This document shows, one piece after another, positions 10,278-18,838 of a stretch of DNA of 64,000 bases. Source of the DNA: Candidatus Rubrimentiphilum sp. (lineage in GTDB: Bacteria; Vulcanimicrobiota; Vulcanimicrobiia; Vulcanimicrobiales; Vulcanimicrobiaceae); NCBI GenBank assembly GCA_035710515.1, contig DASTDE010000002.1:1-64000 (forward strand), given 5' to 3'. The position numbers and the translations under genes were made by a program. The notes beneath the pieces were generated by a model that was not told where the DNA came from, searched no databases, and saw only the letters and a list, made by a program, of their open reading frames with translations. How positions within the stretch are numbered: the first letter of the stretch is position 1; each line of letters starts with the position of its first letter.

Positions 10278-11443
10278 GCGACCAACTTTACGATGTTGCC
10301 GATTCGCAGTGCATCTTCGACCGGTCCGCAGCCGGCCAGCGCGTCGATCAGCGCCTGCGCGCGAGCCGGATCGCGTGCGAGATTGCGCGCCGCGCGTTTC
10401 GAGAGCAGCGGCGAACGGACGACCGTGCGGACGATCCGCGCGAGCCGTTCACGCTGCCGCATGTCGCGCGCGAGCGTCATTTCATAGTGTTGCAAGAGTT
10501 CGTTCGCTGCCGCGGGCGACTTCAGCGCACCTGCAACAGCTTGCGCGGCCGTCATCCCCGCGTGCAGCGCGAGGAAGACACCTTGTCCCGTAAACGGGTC
10601 GACGAAGCCGGCGGCGTCGCCGGCCAATAGCACGCGGCCGGCCGCCAATCCGCGAGTCGCATGAGCGAGGGGGCCCACGGCGATACGCTTACCGTCGAGT
10701 TGCATTTTTGAGAAACGCTCCGGGTTACCGCTCAAGCGCTCGGCACGCTGGCGGACGAAACGATCGACATCGTCTCTGCGGGCTGCAAGGTCATTTTCGC
10801 GCACGATCACCATAACGTTTGCGTGCGCCGCGTCGAATGGATTTACCGCAAAATAGCTGCTGCCCTCTACGAACATCTCGACGAAAGGCTCGAGATCCAC
10901 AAAACCCGAGTAATGTCCGCCCAGTGCAAACCGCTGGACCCCGCGCTCCGCGATGGTCAATCCGCACTTCTTGGCAACGATCGAATGTGTACCATCCGCA
11001 CCGATCGCCATGCGGGCGCGCACTTGCCGCACTTCGCCGTCCGGCTCGCGCACCGTGAGTGCTACGCAGGTTGCTTCTTGCACGACGTCTTCGACGCGCG
11101 CTTGCAGCAAGAGTGCTCCTTCGCTTATCGCCGATCGGAGCAGCGCGTCGTCCAGCTGCGCGCGCGGCAACGCCCAGCCCGCGCGCGAAAAGCGCAGTTC
11201 AGTCCGCACCCCATTGCCCGAGAGCCGGATGCCGTCCAAGCGCGCCGTCATCGGCGCGAGAACCGGTTCCATTCCCAACTCGCGCAAGAGCCCTACGGCG
11301 CCCGCGTTCAAGTATTCTCCACACGCTTTGGTGCGCGGAAATTGCGAGCGCTCGATCACTATCGTCCGGAGTCCGGCGCGCGCAAGCATCAGCGCGGCGC
11401 TCGAGCCGGCCGGACCCCCGCCCGCGATCGCCACGTCATACAT
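10274..11443 (-). CDS. FAD-dependent oxidoreductase, geranylgeranyl-reductase/monooxygenase type
   Basis: In 389 residues, the N-terminus has the Rossmann dinucleotide motif (DVAIAGGGPAGSSAA) followed by a FAD-binding ERSQFPRTKACGE segment. A second conserved FAD motif GDAAGFVDPFTGQGV lies around 280. These features fit the family containing ChlP/geranylgeranyl reductases and aromatic-ring monooxygenases (p-hydroxybenzoate hydroxylase fold). Homologous flavoproteins often sit beside methyltransferases and ketosynthases or type III PKS in small gene clusters. Here the gene overlaps the methyltransferase upstream by 8 bp and the SRPBCC gene downstream by 4 bp. The substrate may be a polyketide, quinone or isoprenoid; the sequence does not decide. 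Confidence 0.85.
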   Translation of the reverse strand: MYDVAIAGGGPAGSSAALMLARAGLRTIVIERSQFPRTKACGEYLNAGAVGLLRELGMEPVLAPMTARLDGIRLSGNGVRTELRFSRAGWALPRAQLDDALLRSAISEGALLLQARVEDVVQEATCVALTVREPDGEVRQVRARMAIGADGTHSIVAKKCGLTIAERGVQRFALGGHYSGFVDLEPFVEMFVEGSSYFAVNPFDAAHANVMVIVRENDLAARRDDVDRFVRQRAERLSGNPERFSKMQLDGKRIAVGPLAHATRGLAAGRVLLAGDAAGFVDPFTGQGVFLALHAGMTAAQAVAGALKSPAAANELLQHYEMTLARDMRQRERLARIVRTVVRSPLLSKRAARNLARDPARAQALIDALAGCGPVEDALRIGNIVKLVA

Positions 11444-12107
11444 CGGTCAGCACCATGCGATAGAACGGAGCAAGCCTCACGCGCGGATTGCGCCAGCCGG
11501 CATCGCGCGCCAGCTGCACGGCTTCCAGCGGCGTGTACGCGCGCAACACGGACAGCGGGGCATCGTGCCGGGTCAAACGGTTACGTGTAAAGAGTGCGGC
11601 CAATACCGACGTTCCGGCCCAAGCTATACGCGAGCGCCGCAAATCCGTAACCACCGGCGCCAGGCGCGCGACGCGACGCAGCTCGCGCAACAGCGCCGAA
11701 GCAACGTCCGGATCGCAATGATGCAGCGTCAGGTTGCACAACACGACGTCGAAGCTCGCGCCTTCAAAAGGAAGCACGCTGCCGTCTCCGCGCACGAAAC
11801 TCATCGTGCCGTCGTCATGCGAATGGCGGCGCGCGATCTCGAGCACATCGGGATTAGCATCAAGGCACGTGACATGCAACCGTCGGCCGCGGCGCCGGGC
11901 GTCGCGCACCAAGGCGCGTCCGATATCCGCCGAGCCGCAGCCGACGTCCAAGATCGTTTCCGGTTCGAGTGAACGCAAGGCCGCGCGGACGGCGGTCAAT
12001 CCGCCAAGAAAACGGTTCGCCCGTTCGATGTCGCGGAAATTCTCCTCGAGTTCGCCGATTGACTCGACGCGATCGTCGAGCAGTTCGCGTCCTGCTGCAC
12101 GCAGCAC
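11436..12107 (-). CDS. Class I SAM-dependent methyltransferase
   Basis: The 223-residue protein has SAM motif I ILDVGCGSADIG (about 53-64), an acidic motif II loop (CLDANPDVLEIARR) and post-motif VVLCNLTLHHC, placing it in the UbiE/Methyltransf_11 group. It probably O- or C-methylates the product of the ketosynthase/flavoprotein operon (inference from overlap and order). GTG is chosen as start because GGTAGGG sits 4-7 nt upstream. It is separated from the upstream ferredoxin gene by only 12 bp, suggesting that the ferredoxin may feed electrons to the oxidoreductase. Confidence 0.85.
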   Translation of the reverse strand: MLRAAGRELLDDRVESIGELEENFRDIERANRFLGGLTAVRAALRSLEPETILDVGCGSADIGRALVRDARRRGRRLHVTCLDANPDVLEIARRHSHDDGTMSFVRGDGSVLPFEGASFDVVLCNLTLHHCDPDVASALLRELRRVARLAPVVTDLRRSRIAWAGTSVLAALFTRNRLTRHDAPLSVLRAYTPLEAVQLARDAGWRNPRVRLAPFYRMVLTDV

Positions 12108-12119
12108 GGACCCTACCTT

Positions 12120-12362
12120 CTACTTTTTAAAATACTCGGCGTTGATGGCCGTAAAGTTTTGCCATTTTTCGGGGACGTCCGAGTCTGCGAAAATCGCTTC
12201 GACCGGACACGCCGAAACGCAGGCGCCGCAGTCGATGCAGACCTCGGGATCGATGTAGAGCATCGTATCCTCGTCCGTGCCATGGATGCAGTCGACCGGA
12301 CAAACGTCAATACAGGACTTGTCCTTTGTTCCTATGCAGGGCTCGGTAATGACGTAGGCCAT
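12120..12362 (-). CDS. Seven-iron-type bacterial ferredoxin (FdxA-like)
   Basis: The 80-residue protein carries two Fe-S motifs: a first cluster with Cys-x7-Cys-x3-CysProVal (CIGTKDKSCIDVCPVDC), a spacing typical of the 3Fe-4S/4Fe-4S FdxA group, and a second CIDCGACVSACPVEAI 4Fe-4S motif. It is a soluble low-potential electron carrier. It lies 12 bp upstream of the methyltransferase gene and may be the first gene of that operon. A stand-alone housekeeping role is equally possible, because such ferredoxins are common near unrelated genes. Confidence 0.93.
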   Translation of the reverse strand: MAYVITEPCIGTKDKSCIDVCPVDCIHGTDEDTMLYIDPEVCIDCGACVSACPVEAIFADSDVPEKWQNFTAINAEYFKK

Positions 12363-12416
12363 AGAACCGTATTACGAAGGCGAAACCGTCCGGGCCTCCC
12401 CTTTCAGGGGACCGTC

Positions 12417-12680
12417 TCAGACGACCGTTCGCCGTCCTGAAAAGGCGCGCAGTATCAGCAAGAGTATCACCGCGCCGATCAGCGCGTAGATGAAACTCCA
12501 GAGCGTGTCCACGCTTCCGTGTCCGAAATACCGGTAGATAAAGCCGCCAATCAGCGCGCCCACGATGCCGACGACGATATCGGTCAGGATGCCGCCGCCG
12601 ACTGCGCCGGGCACAAGCCACCGGGCAATAAGGCCCACGATAAACCCAAAAACAATCCAAACGATGATGGTCCACAGCAT
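12417..12680 (-). CDS. GlsB/YeaQ/YmgE-family small membrane protein
   Basis: The 87-residue protein has three hydrophobic helices and the glycine-rich pattern IVFGFIVGLIARWLVPG, then IVVGIVGALIGGF, of the transglycosylase-associated (PF04226) family. Members are induced by envelope or general stress in several phyla, but their molecular role is not established. It lies upstream of the ferredoxin gene on the same strand, with a 54-bp gap. Confidence 0.9.
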   Translation of the reverse strand: MLWTIIVWIVFGFIVGLIARWLVPGAVGGGILTDIVVGIVGALIGGFIYRYFGHGSVDTLWSFIYALIGAVILLLILRAFSGRRTVV

Positions 12681-12790
12681 GAAACGAGTGTACCACGCTG
12701 AAGCAACCTAAACGAGCCACGGCTCGCCCCGCTCGATGCCGCCGCCCCGCGGCCGGGTCACGCGGAGCACCGCGGCGCGTTGGAGGGTGC

Positions 12791-13486
12791 ATGATGATGA
12801 AAGCGCTTCTCGCCGCAGTTCTGTTTTGCGTTCCAATTCCGGTTTTGGCCGCCCAGCCGACGCTGATTTCCGTAACGGGACAAGGCCGCGCGACGGCCGC
12901 TCCGGACATGGCCACTATGAGTTTAACGATCACAACGAACGCAAGCAATGCTACGGCGGCCACATCGGACAACAACGCGATCTTCGCGCAACTCGAACAA
13001 AGAATGCACGCACTCGGAGTTGCCGAGCACGATATTCGCACTACGTACTACAATGTGACCTATAATCCGCGTCCGGAGGGAGTGCCTGCTCCAAATTACG
13101 GCGTTCAATACGGCTACGTCGTTTCACGCGGCGTGAGCGTTACGCTGCAGCGGACGGGCGTCGTCGGCAAAGCTGTCGATGCAGCTATTGCCGCCGGCGT
13201 CAATCACGTGGACGGCGTGAGCTTCGGGGTTTCCGACAACCACGCGCTATCGCTAAAAGCGCTTGGAGACGCAGTTACGCAAGCGCGCTCGCGCGCTCAA
13301 GCCATAGCCACCGCGGCCGGTTTGCGAATCGTGCGGATCCGTTCGATTCAAGAAGGCTACGCGCAAGTCTATCCGCAGCCGCAAGCGATGGCAATGTCGC
13401 GGCTCGCAGGCGTGCCCACGCAGATCGAGCCGTCGGACGTTTCGATGCAGGCAAGCGTCACAGTTACCTACGAGGCACAGCCCTAA
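12791..13486 (+). CDS. Periplasmic SIMPL-domain (DUF541) protein
   Basis: This 231-residue protein has an N-terminal signal peptide ([20 protein letters not shown], cleavage after AQP likely). The rest has SIMPL features: [18 protein letters not shown] near the mature start and a C-terminal [12 protein letters not shown] strand. Family members (E. coli YggE, Brucella BP26) form periplasmic rings linked to oxidative-stress protection. GGAGGG 4 nt before a run of three ATG codons supports the start. It is monocistronic or co-transcribed with the AAA+ gene 38 bp downstream. Confidence 0.9.
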   Translation: MMMKALLAAVLFCVPIPVLAAQPTLISVTGQGRATAAPDMATMSLTITTNASNATAATSDNNAIFAQLEQRMHALGVAEHDIRTTYYNVTYNPRPEGVPAPNYGVQYGYVVSRGVSVTLQRTGVVGKAVDAAIAAGVNHVDGVSFGVSDNHALSLKALGDAVTQARSRAQAIATAAGLRIVRIRSIQEGYAQVYPQPQAMAMSRLAGVPTQIEPSDVSMQASVTVTYEAQP

Positions 13487-13524
13487 GCGAAACCCCCCGC
13501 ACTGCCGAAGGGTAGGAAGTGCAG

Positions 13525-15471
13525 ATGACCGGCACGTGTGAACTCTGCGGCCTGCGACCGGCTAGCGTCCGCGAAGGCAAGAGCAATCTTTGCCCGCCCT
13601 GTGCGGCGCGCCGCCGCGCGACCAAAGCTGCGATTCCGCTGGCGGGCGCGGCCTTGACCGCCGCCGCGCTGGTGGCCGGCGGCGCTTTTCTGCTGGAAAC
13701 CATGAGCCGCCGGGAGGGCGGTTCGGCTAACCCCAATCCGATCGAGGATTGGACGCGGCGCTTGCGCCCCGGTAACACCCCGACCCTGGCCGCATTTTCG
13801 CGCGACCTCACCGAGCTCGCGCGCTCGGGAAAACTCGATCCGGTAATCGGTCGCGACGACGAAGTCGAGCGCGTCATTTCCATTCTCGCGCGGCGCAGCA
13901 AGAATAATCCTGTGCTGGTGGGCGAGCCGGGCGTCGGTAAGACTGCGATCGTCGAAGGACTCGCGCAGCGTATCGTCGCCGGTAAGGTGCCCGCCGCGCT
14001 TCGGAGCAAACGCGTGCTCGCACTTTCGCTCGGCCCGTTGGTCGCCGGGACGAAGTATCGCGGCGAGTTCGAAGGCCGCGTCAAAAAGATCTTGGACGAA
14101 GTACGCAAGGCGTCACGCGACGTCATCCTCTTTATCGACGAACTGCACACGTTGGTCGGCGCCGGCGCGGCCGAAGGTTCGCTCGACTTGAGCTCGATGA
14201 TCAAGCCCGAACTCGCGCGCGGCGATCTGCAGTGCATCGGCGCAACAACGTTCGACGAGTATCGCAAGTACATAGAGTCCGATGCCGCGCTCGAGCGGCG
14301 CTTTCAGCCCGTTATGGTCGAAGAGCCGACGATCGAGCAAACCGAACTGATCCTACGCGGCCTGCGCGAGCGCTACGCGACGCATCACGGCGTGCACATT
14401 CAGGACGACGCGGTCAAAGCTGCAGCGGCGCTTTCGGCGCGCTACATTGCCGATCGGTTCTTACCGGACAAAGCGATCGACTTAATGGACGAAGCCGCCG
14501 CGTCGGTTGCGCTCGGCAAACAAGACAAACCCGGCCGCGCGACCGTGACCGCCGCCGATGTTGCGGCGATCGTCACGAAGTGGACGGGGATTCCGCAGTC
14601 CACGCTCTCCGAGTCGCAGATCAACAATTTACTCTCGCTCGAGCCGGTGCTTTCCAAACGCGTGATCGGCCAGGAACAGGCCATCGCCGCCGTGAGCGAA
14701 GCGATCCGGCGCGCGCGCGCCGGCCTGCACGATCCGCGCAAGCCGCTAGGCAGCTTCCTATTCATGGGCGGGAGCGGCGTCGGCAAGACCGAGCTGGCCA
14801 AGGCACTGGCGGAGGCGCTGTTCGGGAGCGAATCCGCGCTGGTTCGCATCGACCTTTCGGAATTCACCGAGGCGCATACCGTTTCGCGGCTCCTCGGCGC
14901 GCCGCCCGGATACCAGGGCCACGACGAACCCGCGCAACTCACCGAACCCGTGCGTCGCCGGCCGTACTGCGTGGTGCTCTTCGACGAGTTGGAAAAAGCG
15001 CACCCGGACGTGGCGGCCATTCTTCTACAAATTCTCGACGACGGCCGCGTAACGGACGCCAAAGGCCGCACCATCGATTTCCGTCACGCGCTGATTATCA
15101 TGACGACGAATCTGTCGGACGACGAGTTGCCGGTTGCATTCCGCCCGGAGTTTTTGAATCGCATCGACGACATCGTGCACTTCAACACGCTGGGCATGGA
15201 GCATATCGAGCAGATCGTCGCAATTCACGTCGAGTCGCTTGCGGAGAGGCTCGGCGCGCGCGACGTCAGTCTGCAACTCTCGCCCGAGGCGCGATCCTTT
15301 TTGGCGCGCGAGGCGATGAGCGCGGGCAGCGGGGCTCGGTACGTTCACCGCATCGTCGCGCGCCACGTCAGCACGCCGCTGTCGTCGGCGATCCTTCGGG
15401 GCGAGCTACCGAGCGGGTCAGCCGCCGACGTTACGTTCGACGGCGGCGCTTTGGTCGTGCGCGCCGCGTAG
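13525..15471 (+). CDS. Membrane-anchored zinc-ribbon double-AAA+ unfoldase (ClpC/ClpE-like)
   Basis: The 648-residue protein has an N-terminal C4 zinc ribbon (Cys5, 8, 23, 26) and one hydrophobic segment (37-57). AAA1 carries Walker A GEPGVGKT at 133-140 and Walker B ILFIDELH near 200-208. AAA2 carries Walker A GGSGVGKT at 415-422 and Walker [11 protein letters not shown] near 483-492. The double-Clp N domain is absent. So is the middle coiled coil between VALGKQDK and the WTGIP motif. Only about ten residues separate TTNL from [10 protein letters not shown], so the loop that in ClpA/ClpC carries the ClpP-docking IGF/LGF tripeptide is missing. It is probably a ClpP-independent, membrane-tethered unfoldase. 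ATG at 13525 is chosen because AGGAAG lies 5 nt upstream. Confidence 0.88.
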   Translation: MTGTCELCGLRPASVREGKSNLCPPCAARRRATKAAIPLAGAALTAAALVAGGAFLLETMSRREGGSANPNPIEDWTRRLRPGNTPTLAAFSRDLTELARSGKLDPVIGRDDEVERVISILARRSKNNPVLVGEPGVGKTAIVEGLAQRIVAGKVPAALRSKRVLALSLGPLVAGTKYRGEFEGRVKKILDEVRKASRDVILFIDELHTLVGAGAAEGSLDLSSMIKPELARGDLQCIGATTFDEYRKYIESDAALERRFQPVMVEEPTIEQTELILRGLRERYATHHGVHIQDDAVKAAAALSARYIADRFLPDKAIDLMDEAAASVALGKQDKPGRATVTAADVAAIVTKWTGIPQSTLSESQINNLLSLEPVLSKRVIGQEQAIAAVSEAIRRARAGLHDPRKPLGSFLFMGGSGVGKTELAKALAEALFGSESALVRIDLSEFTEAHTVSRLLGAPPGYQGHDEPAQLTEPVRRRPYCVVLFDELEKAHPDVAAILLQILDDGRVTDAKGRTIDFRHALIIMTTNLSDDELPVAFRPEFLNRIDDIVHFNTLGMEHIEQIVAIHVESLAERLGARDVSLQLSPEARSFLAREAMSAGSGARYVHRIVARHVSTPLSSAILRGELPSGSAADVTFDGGALVVRAA

Positions 15472-16020
15472 GCGACGATCTTCCGCTAGCCACACGTCAT
15501 CGATCTCGAGACGGGACTCGCCGGGCGGATAGCTGCCGTCCGGGTGGCGCCGATCGTACGCGCGCGAGCGCGCCACGAGATATTCAAAGTTGTCGTAGAC
15601 AACATGCCCGCGAGTGCGCCGGCGAATGGCAATGACCTGGCTTAACAAGCCCCAGTACTGCTCAGGCGTACTGTTGTCGAAATAGAGTTCTTCCGGCATC
15701 AGCCCGTTTTTTACGATGGAACCCAGCCGTTCGTAATAGTCGAGGACGCGCAGCTCTTTATGAACTTTTCGGTCGACTCGGGGCATTTCCAGTTCGCGCC
15801 TGAACTCCGGGTCGCGTAACCGCCCTTCGAGCTCGTGGCTCACAAACTCAAGCGATTCATGCAGAACCGGTTCGTACGGCAGACTTAGGATGGCCAGCAG
15901 TCCTTGCAGCTGGTTGCTCACGCGCAAGTGCCGGAGCTGAATCAGGGCGGCGATGGCGGTGGCGGCGATGACGAGAAACGTTCCCACCGCCGCCGCGGTG
16001 CTGAGCGTCTCTAACGTCAT
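15418..16020 (-). CDS. Hypothetical single-pass membrane protein (DUF4760-like)
   Basis: The 200-residue protein has an N-terminal hydrophobic helix (about 8-28) followed by a charged, mainly helical cytosolic part with LRVLDYYERLGSIVKNGLM and a C-terminal basic region. The arrangement resembles the DUF4760 group of uncharacterised proteins; I do not assign a function. Its last 54 bp overlap antisense the end of the AAA+ gene. It starts with an ATGA overlap on the TlpA-like gene, so it is the last cistron of the ribF-tlpA unit. Confidence 0.7.
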   Translation of the reverse strand: MTLETLSTAAAVGTFLVIAATAIAALIQLRHLRVSNQLQGLLAILSLPYEPVLHESLEFVSHELEGRLRDPEFRRELEMPRVDRKVHKELRVLDYYERLGSIVKNGLMPEELYFDNSTPEQYWGLLSQVIAIRRRTRGHVVYDNFEYLVARSRAYDRRHPDGSYPPGESRLEIDDVWLAEDRRLRGAHDQSAAVERNVGG

Positions 16021-16508
16021 AGAATGCTGAGCACGTTACGAAGGATCTCGTTTCTCGGCATCTCACCCGCCACAATCTTGCGAATGACGCCGTCGCGCCC
16101 GATGAACACGTGCACCGGTAGCCCATTGATCAGATACTGCGCTTGCAGCGTGCCGCTATCGACTACTGCCGGGTAGACGAGGTGAAACTGCCGGCGGAAC
16201 GACTCCGCGAGCTTCGCGTTTTCAAGCTCGTCGATGCCGACGACTTGCAACCCGCGCGAGGCGTACTGTTTCTGCAGCGAATTTATATACGGCGCCTCGT
16301 CTTTGCACGGCGGACACCAGGTCGCGAAAAAATTGAGATAGACCGGCTTCCCGCGCAGCGACGAAAGCGTCAACGTCCCACCGGTTGACGTCGGTTGCGT
16401 CCAATCGGGTGCCGGCTTTGCGGCTTGCGCGAGTTGTTTGCCGCTGTTGCTCGCGCAACCGGCGAGGATTAGAACAGCGCAACCGAGGCCGATCGAGAAT
16501 TTCATCAT
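16017..16508 (-). CDS. TlpA/ResA-like thioredoxin-fold lipoprotein
   Basis: The 163-residue protein begins with a lipoprotein signal peptide whose lipobox is LAGC (Cys about 17). The mature part is a thioredoxin fold with FATWCPPCKDEAP (redox CxxC) and the cis-proline segment GLPVHVFI. Such proteins reduce disulfides outside the cytoplasm, often for cytochrome c maturation. No ccm genes are near, so the target is unknown. The ATG forms a TAATG overlap with the stop of the upstream secreted protein, which fixes this start and excludes longer upstream extensions. Confidence 0.9.
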   Translation of the reverse strand: MMKFSIGLGCAVLILAGCASNSGKQLAQAAKPAPDWTQPTSTGGTLTLSSLRGKPVYLNFFATWCPPCKDEAPYINSLQKQYASRGLQVVGIDELENAKLAESFRRQFHLVYPAVVDSGTLQAQYLINGLPVHVFIGRDGVIRKIVAGEMPRNEILRNVLSIL

Positions 16509-17047
16509 TATGGTTTTAGCAAGGCTTCTGCAATCGCAAGCGGCACGCCCTTGGCGGTAAGGTCGCTGGGAACCATCGCGCCGCCGCCGCCCATGACTTC
16601 TTTCCAACCGTGCGGGGTCTTCTTGTAAAAGTTCTGGCCGCCGCCCCAACCGCGCCATTCCATGATCGCGTAGCCATCAATCACGCGAACAAACGGGATC
16701 GTTTCGGGGAAACGCGCCGCGTGCGCGCGGACCGCTTCGACGTCGGCGGTTGGCCCAATATCGCGCCCATTGCGGGCGCTTCCAGGAACGGCGAATGGGC
16801 TGTTGCCGGTGCTCAGATCGATGACTTGCCAGCCGAAAGAAAACTTTTGCACAAGCAGATAACCGCTGGCCGGCGAGCTTTCGATGACCGCGCCCGTAAA
16901 GTGAACGACTGCGTAACGTGCGGTCGCGGCTGTAACGTGGACACTAGGATGTGTGTGAGACAGGCGCGGCTGCAAAAAGAGCAGCGCGGCGGCTTGCGGA
17001 GTCTGCGGCGCCGAGACCAACGCCGCCAGAATCAACGTTGCAATCAT
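16508..17047 (-). CDS. Secreted hypothetical protein
   Basis: The 179-residue protein has an N-terminal hydrophobic signal segment (MIATLILAALVSAPQT). The mature part has an aromatic, glycine-rich stretch (MEWRGWGGGQNFYKK) and a GGGGAMV turn but no motif I recognise. It overlaps ribF by 4 bp (ATGA) upstream and the TlpA-like lipoprotein by 1-3 bp downstream. The two exported proteins are therefore probably made together and may act together outside the inner membrane (inference). Confidence 0.7.
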   Translation of the reverse strand: MIATLILAALVSAPQTPQAAALLFLQPRLSHTHPSVHVTAATARYAVVHFTGAVIESSPASGYLLVQKFSFGWQVIDLSTGNSPFAVPGSARNGRDIGPTADVEAVRAHAARFPETIPFVRVIDGYAIMEWRGWGGGQNFYKKTPHGWKEVMGGGGAMVPSDLTAKGVPLAIAEALLKP

Positions 17048-17961
17048 CCGTATGCCGGATATGGGACGGCTTTAGCGTCGTCCTGCATTTGCGCGAGCAA
17101 GTCATCCGCGTTTTCGAATTTCCGTTGGTCGCGGACGAACCGCAAATCGCGCAAAATGAGCTCTTGGCCGTAAATCGTGTCGTGGAAATCGCGCAGCCAA
17201 GCCTCGACCGTTCGCGCTTTCCCGTTAAAGGTTGGATTTGTGCCGATCGAAACCAGGGCGGCGTGGTCACGCCCCTCGTGCCGTGCAATTCCGGCATAAA
17301 CGCCGTCCTTCGGCAGCATCTTCTGCGGAACGCGAATGTTGGCGGTCGGAAATCCCAAGTCGTGACCGCGGCCGGCGCCGACTTCCACGCTTCCGCGAAG
17401 TTCGTAGGCATGCCCGAGCAAATCGTCTGCGCCCGCGATATCGCCGTTTGCGATGAGCTCGCGAATGCGCGTGCTGGAAATGCGTTCCCCGTTTTCGTCA
17501 GCCGTGTTTTCGACCGCAGCGAACGCGACGCCGGCGGACCCAAAGACATCCGCCATCAAGCCGACGTCACCCGCGCGCGCCTTTCCGAAGCGGAACGTTT
17601 TCCCGACCACCACGCCCTGCGCTCCTAGATCGCGAATCAGCGTATCGCGCAAGAACTGTTCGGGGGTTTGCGTCGCTATCGCGGCATCGAATGGAATGAA
17701 AAAGCACTCTTCGTAGCCCGCGCGCGCGAAAAGGTCGATGCGCTCTTCAGACGTTGTAATCAACGGCGGCTCCGAGCCCGGGCGCAGAAATGCCGACGGA
17801 TGTTCTGCGAAGGTCAAGACGGCAGTACTCCAACCGGGTTTGCGCAAGCGGCGAGCTTGCCGCGCGATGTCGTGATGGCCGCGATGCATTCCATCGAAAA
17901 ACCCGATCGCTAATACGAGCGGAGTGTCGTCGGAACGCTTGAGCGCGTAGCGTACTTTCAA
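17044..17961 (-). CDS. ribF: Bifunctional riboflavin kinase / FAD synthetase
   Basis: This 305-residue protein has the usual two domains. The N-terminal nucleotidyl-transferase has GFFDGMHRGHH (HxGH-type motif, about 20-30) and ISSTRIREL. The C-terminal riboflavin kinase domain has GRGHDLGFPTANI (GxPTAN motif) and an EAWL-DFHDTIYGQ segment. It makes FMN from riboflavin and ATP, then FAD. The gene follows truB in the order seen in many bacteria (rbfA-truB-ribF) and overlaps it by 4 bp. Confidence 0.96.
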   Translation of the reverse strand: MKVRYALKRSDDTPLVLAIGFFDGMHRGHHDIARQARRLRKPGWSTAVLTFAEHPSAFLRPGSEPPLITTSEERIDLFARAGYEECFFIPFDAAIATQTPEQFLRDTLIRDLGAQGVVVGKTFRFGKARAGDVGLMADVFGSAGVAFAAVENTADENGERISSTRIRELIANGDIAGADDLLGHAYELRGSVEVGAGRGHDLGFPTANIRVPQKMLPKDGVYAGIARHEGRDHAALVSIGTNPTFNGKARTVEAWLRDFHDTIYGQELILRDLRFVRDQRKFENADDLLAQMQDDAKAVPYPAYG

Positions 17962-18830
17962 AGAAACACTTTGCGTGGGGCGAGTAGGGCGCCGTGCGTT
18001 TCGCCGACGCCGACGAGCATCCGCGACGCGTCGCGCACGAAGACATGCTTGGCCGGCGCTCCCGCCGGCAGCGGCACCATGCGGCCCGCGCGAAAGTCGG
18101 CCGAATGACGCAAATCCAAAACGATCGTCGGAAACGGAATGATCGATTCCGGCGCGATGAGCGCCTCGCTCGGATGGTCGGCAATTTGTTCGAGCGTGCG
18201 GCTCTCCTGAAGCAGAAATGCGCCCGAGCCCTCACGCACCAGCGCGCCCATGTGCGCGGGCACACCGATAGCGGCGCCTAAATCTTCACAGAGCGTGCGT
18301 ACGTAGGTCCCTTCGCTGCACGCGATCCGCAGGCGCGCGGCCGCGGCGTCGGATCCAAGCAATGTTAATCCATAAATCGTCACGGAGCGCGCTTTGCGCT
18401 CGACGGACTTACCTTCACGCGCGAGCTCGTACAGCCGTTTGCCTTCATGATGCAGCGCGCTGTGCATCGGCGGCACCTGCTCGATTCTTCCGATGAAGTC
18501 CGGCAAAACGTTCTCGAGGCGCTTAACCCAATCGGGCGGAAGCGGTGCTTCGTTTATCGTCTCGCCGTGAGCGTCGCCGGTCGAGGTCGCCTTCCCCGGA
18601 ACCAGCGTGCAAACGTAAGCTTTGCGCTGGTCGGTGAGCAACGGAATTAAGCGGGTAGCTTTACCGATCGCGATCGGCAGCACGCCGGCGGCCTGCGGAT
18701 CGAGCGTTCCTAAATGTCCGGCCGCGATGCTGCGATCTCGCCCATACAAACCGTAGATGCGCCGGATGCGCGCCACAACGTTCGCCGACGTCGGCCCCGC
18801 GGGCTTAAAGACGTTGACGAAGCCTATCAC
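17958..18830 (-). CDS. truB: tRNA pseudouridine-55 synthase
   Basis: The 290-residue protein has TruB hallmarks: GFVNVFKPAGPTS at the N-terminus, the catalytic-Asp motif AGHLGTLDPQAAGVLP, and a YVCTL beta-strand. It modifies U55 in the tRNA T-loop. GTG at 18830 is chosen because AGGAG lies 5 nt upstream, overlapping the stop of the DHH gene. Longer upstream reading in this frame would run antisense-like through that gene and has no support. It overlaps ribF downstream by 4 bp. Confidence 0.96.
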   Translation of the reverse strand: MIGFVNVFKPAGPTSANVVARIRRIYGLYGRDRSIAAGHLGTLDPQAAGVLPIAIGKATRLIPLLTDQRKAYVCTLVPGKATSTGDAHGETINEAPLPPDWVKRLENVLPDFIGRIEQVPPMHSALHHEGKRLYELAREGKSVERKARSVTIYGLTLLGSDAAAARLRIACSEGTYVRTLCEDLGAAIGVPAHMGALVREGSGAFLLQESRTLEQIADHPSEALIAPESIIPFPTIVLDLRHSADFRAGRMVPLPAGAPAKHVFVRDASRMLVGVGETHGALLAPRKVFL

Positions 18831-18838
18831 AAGGGCTC

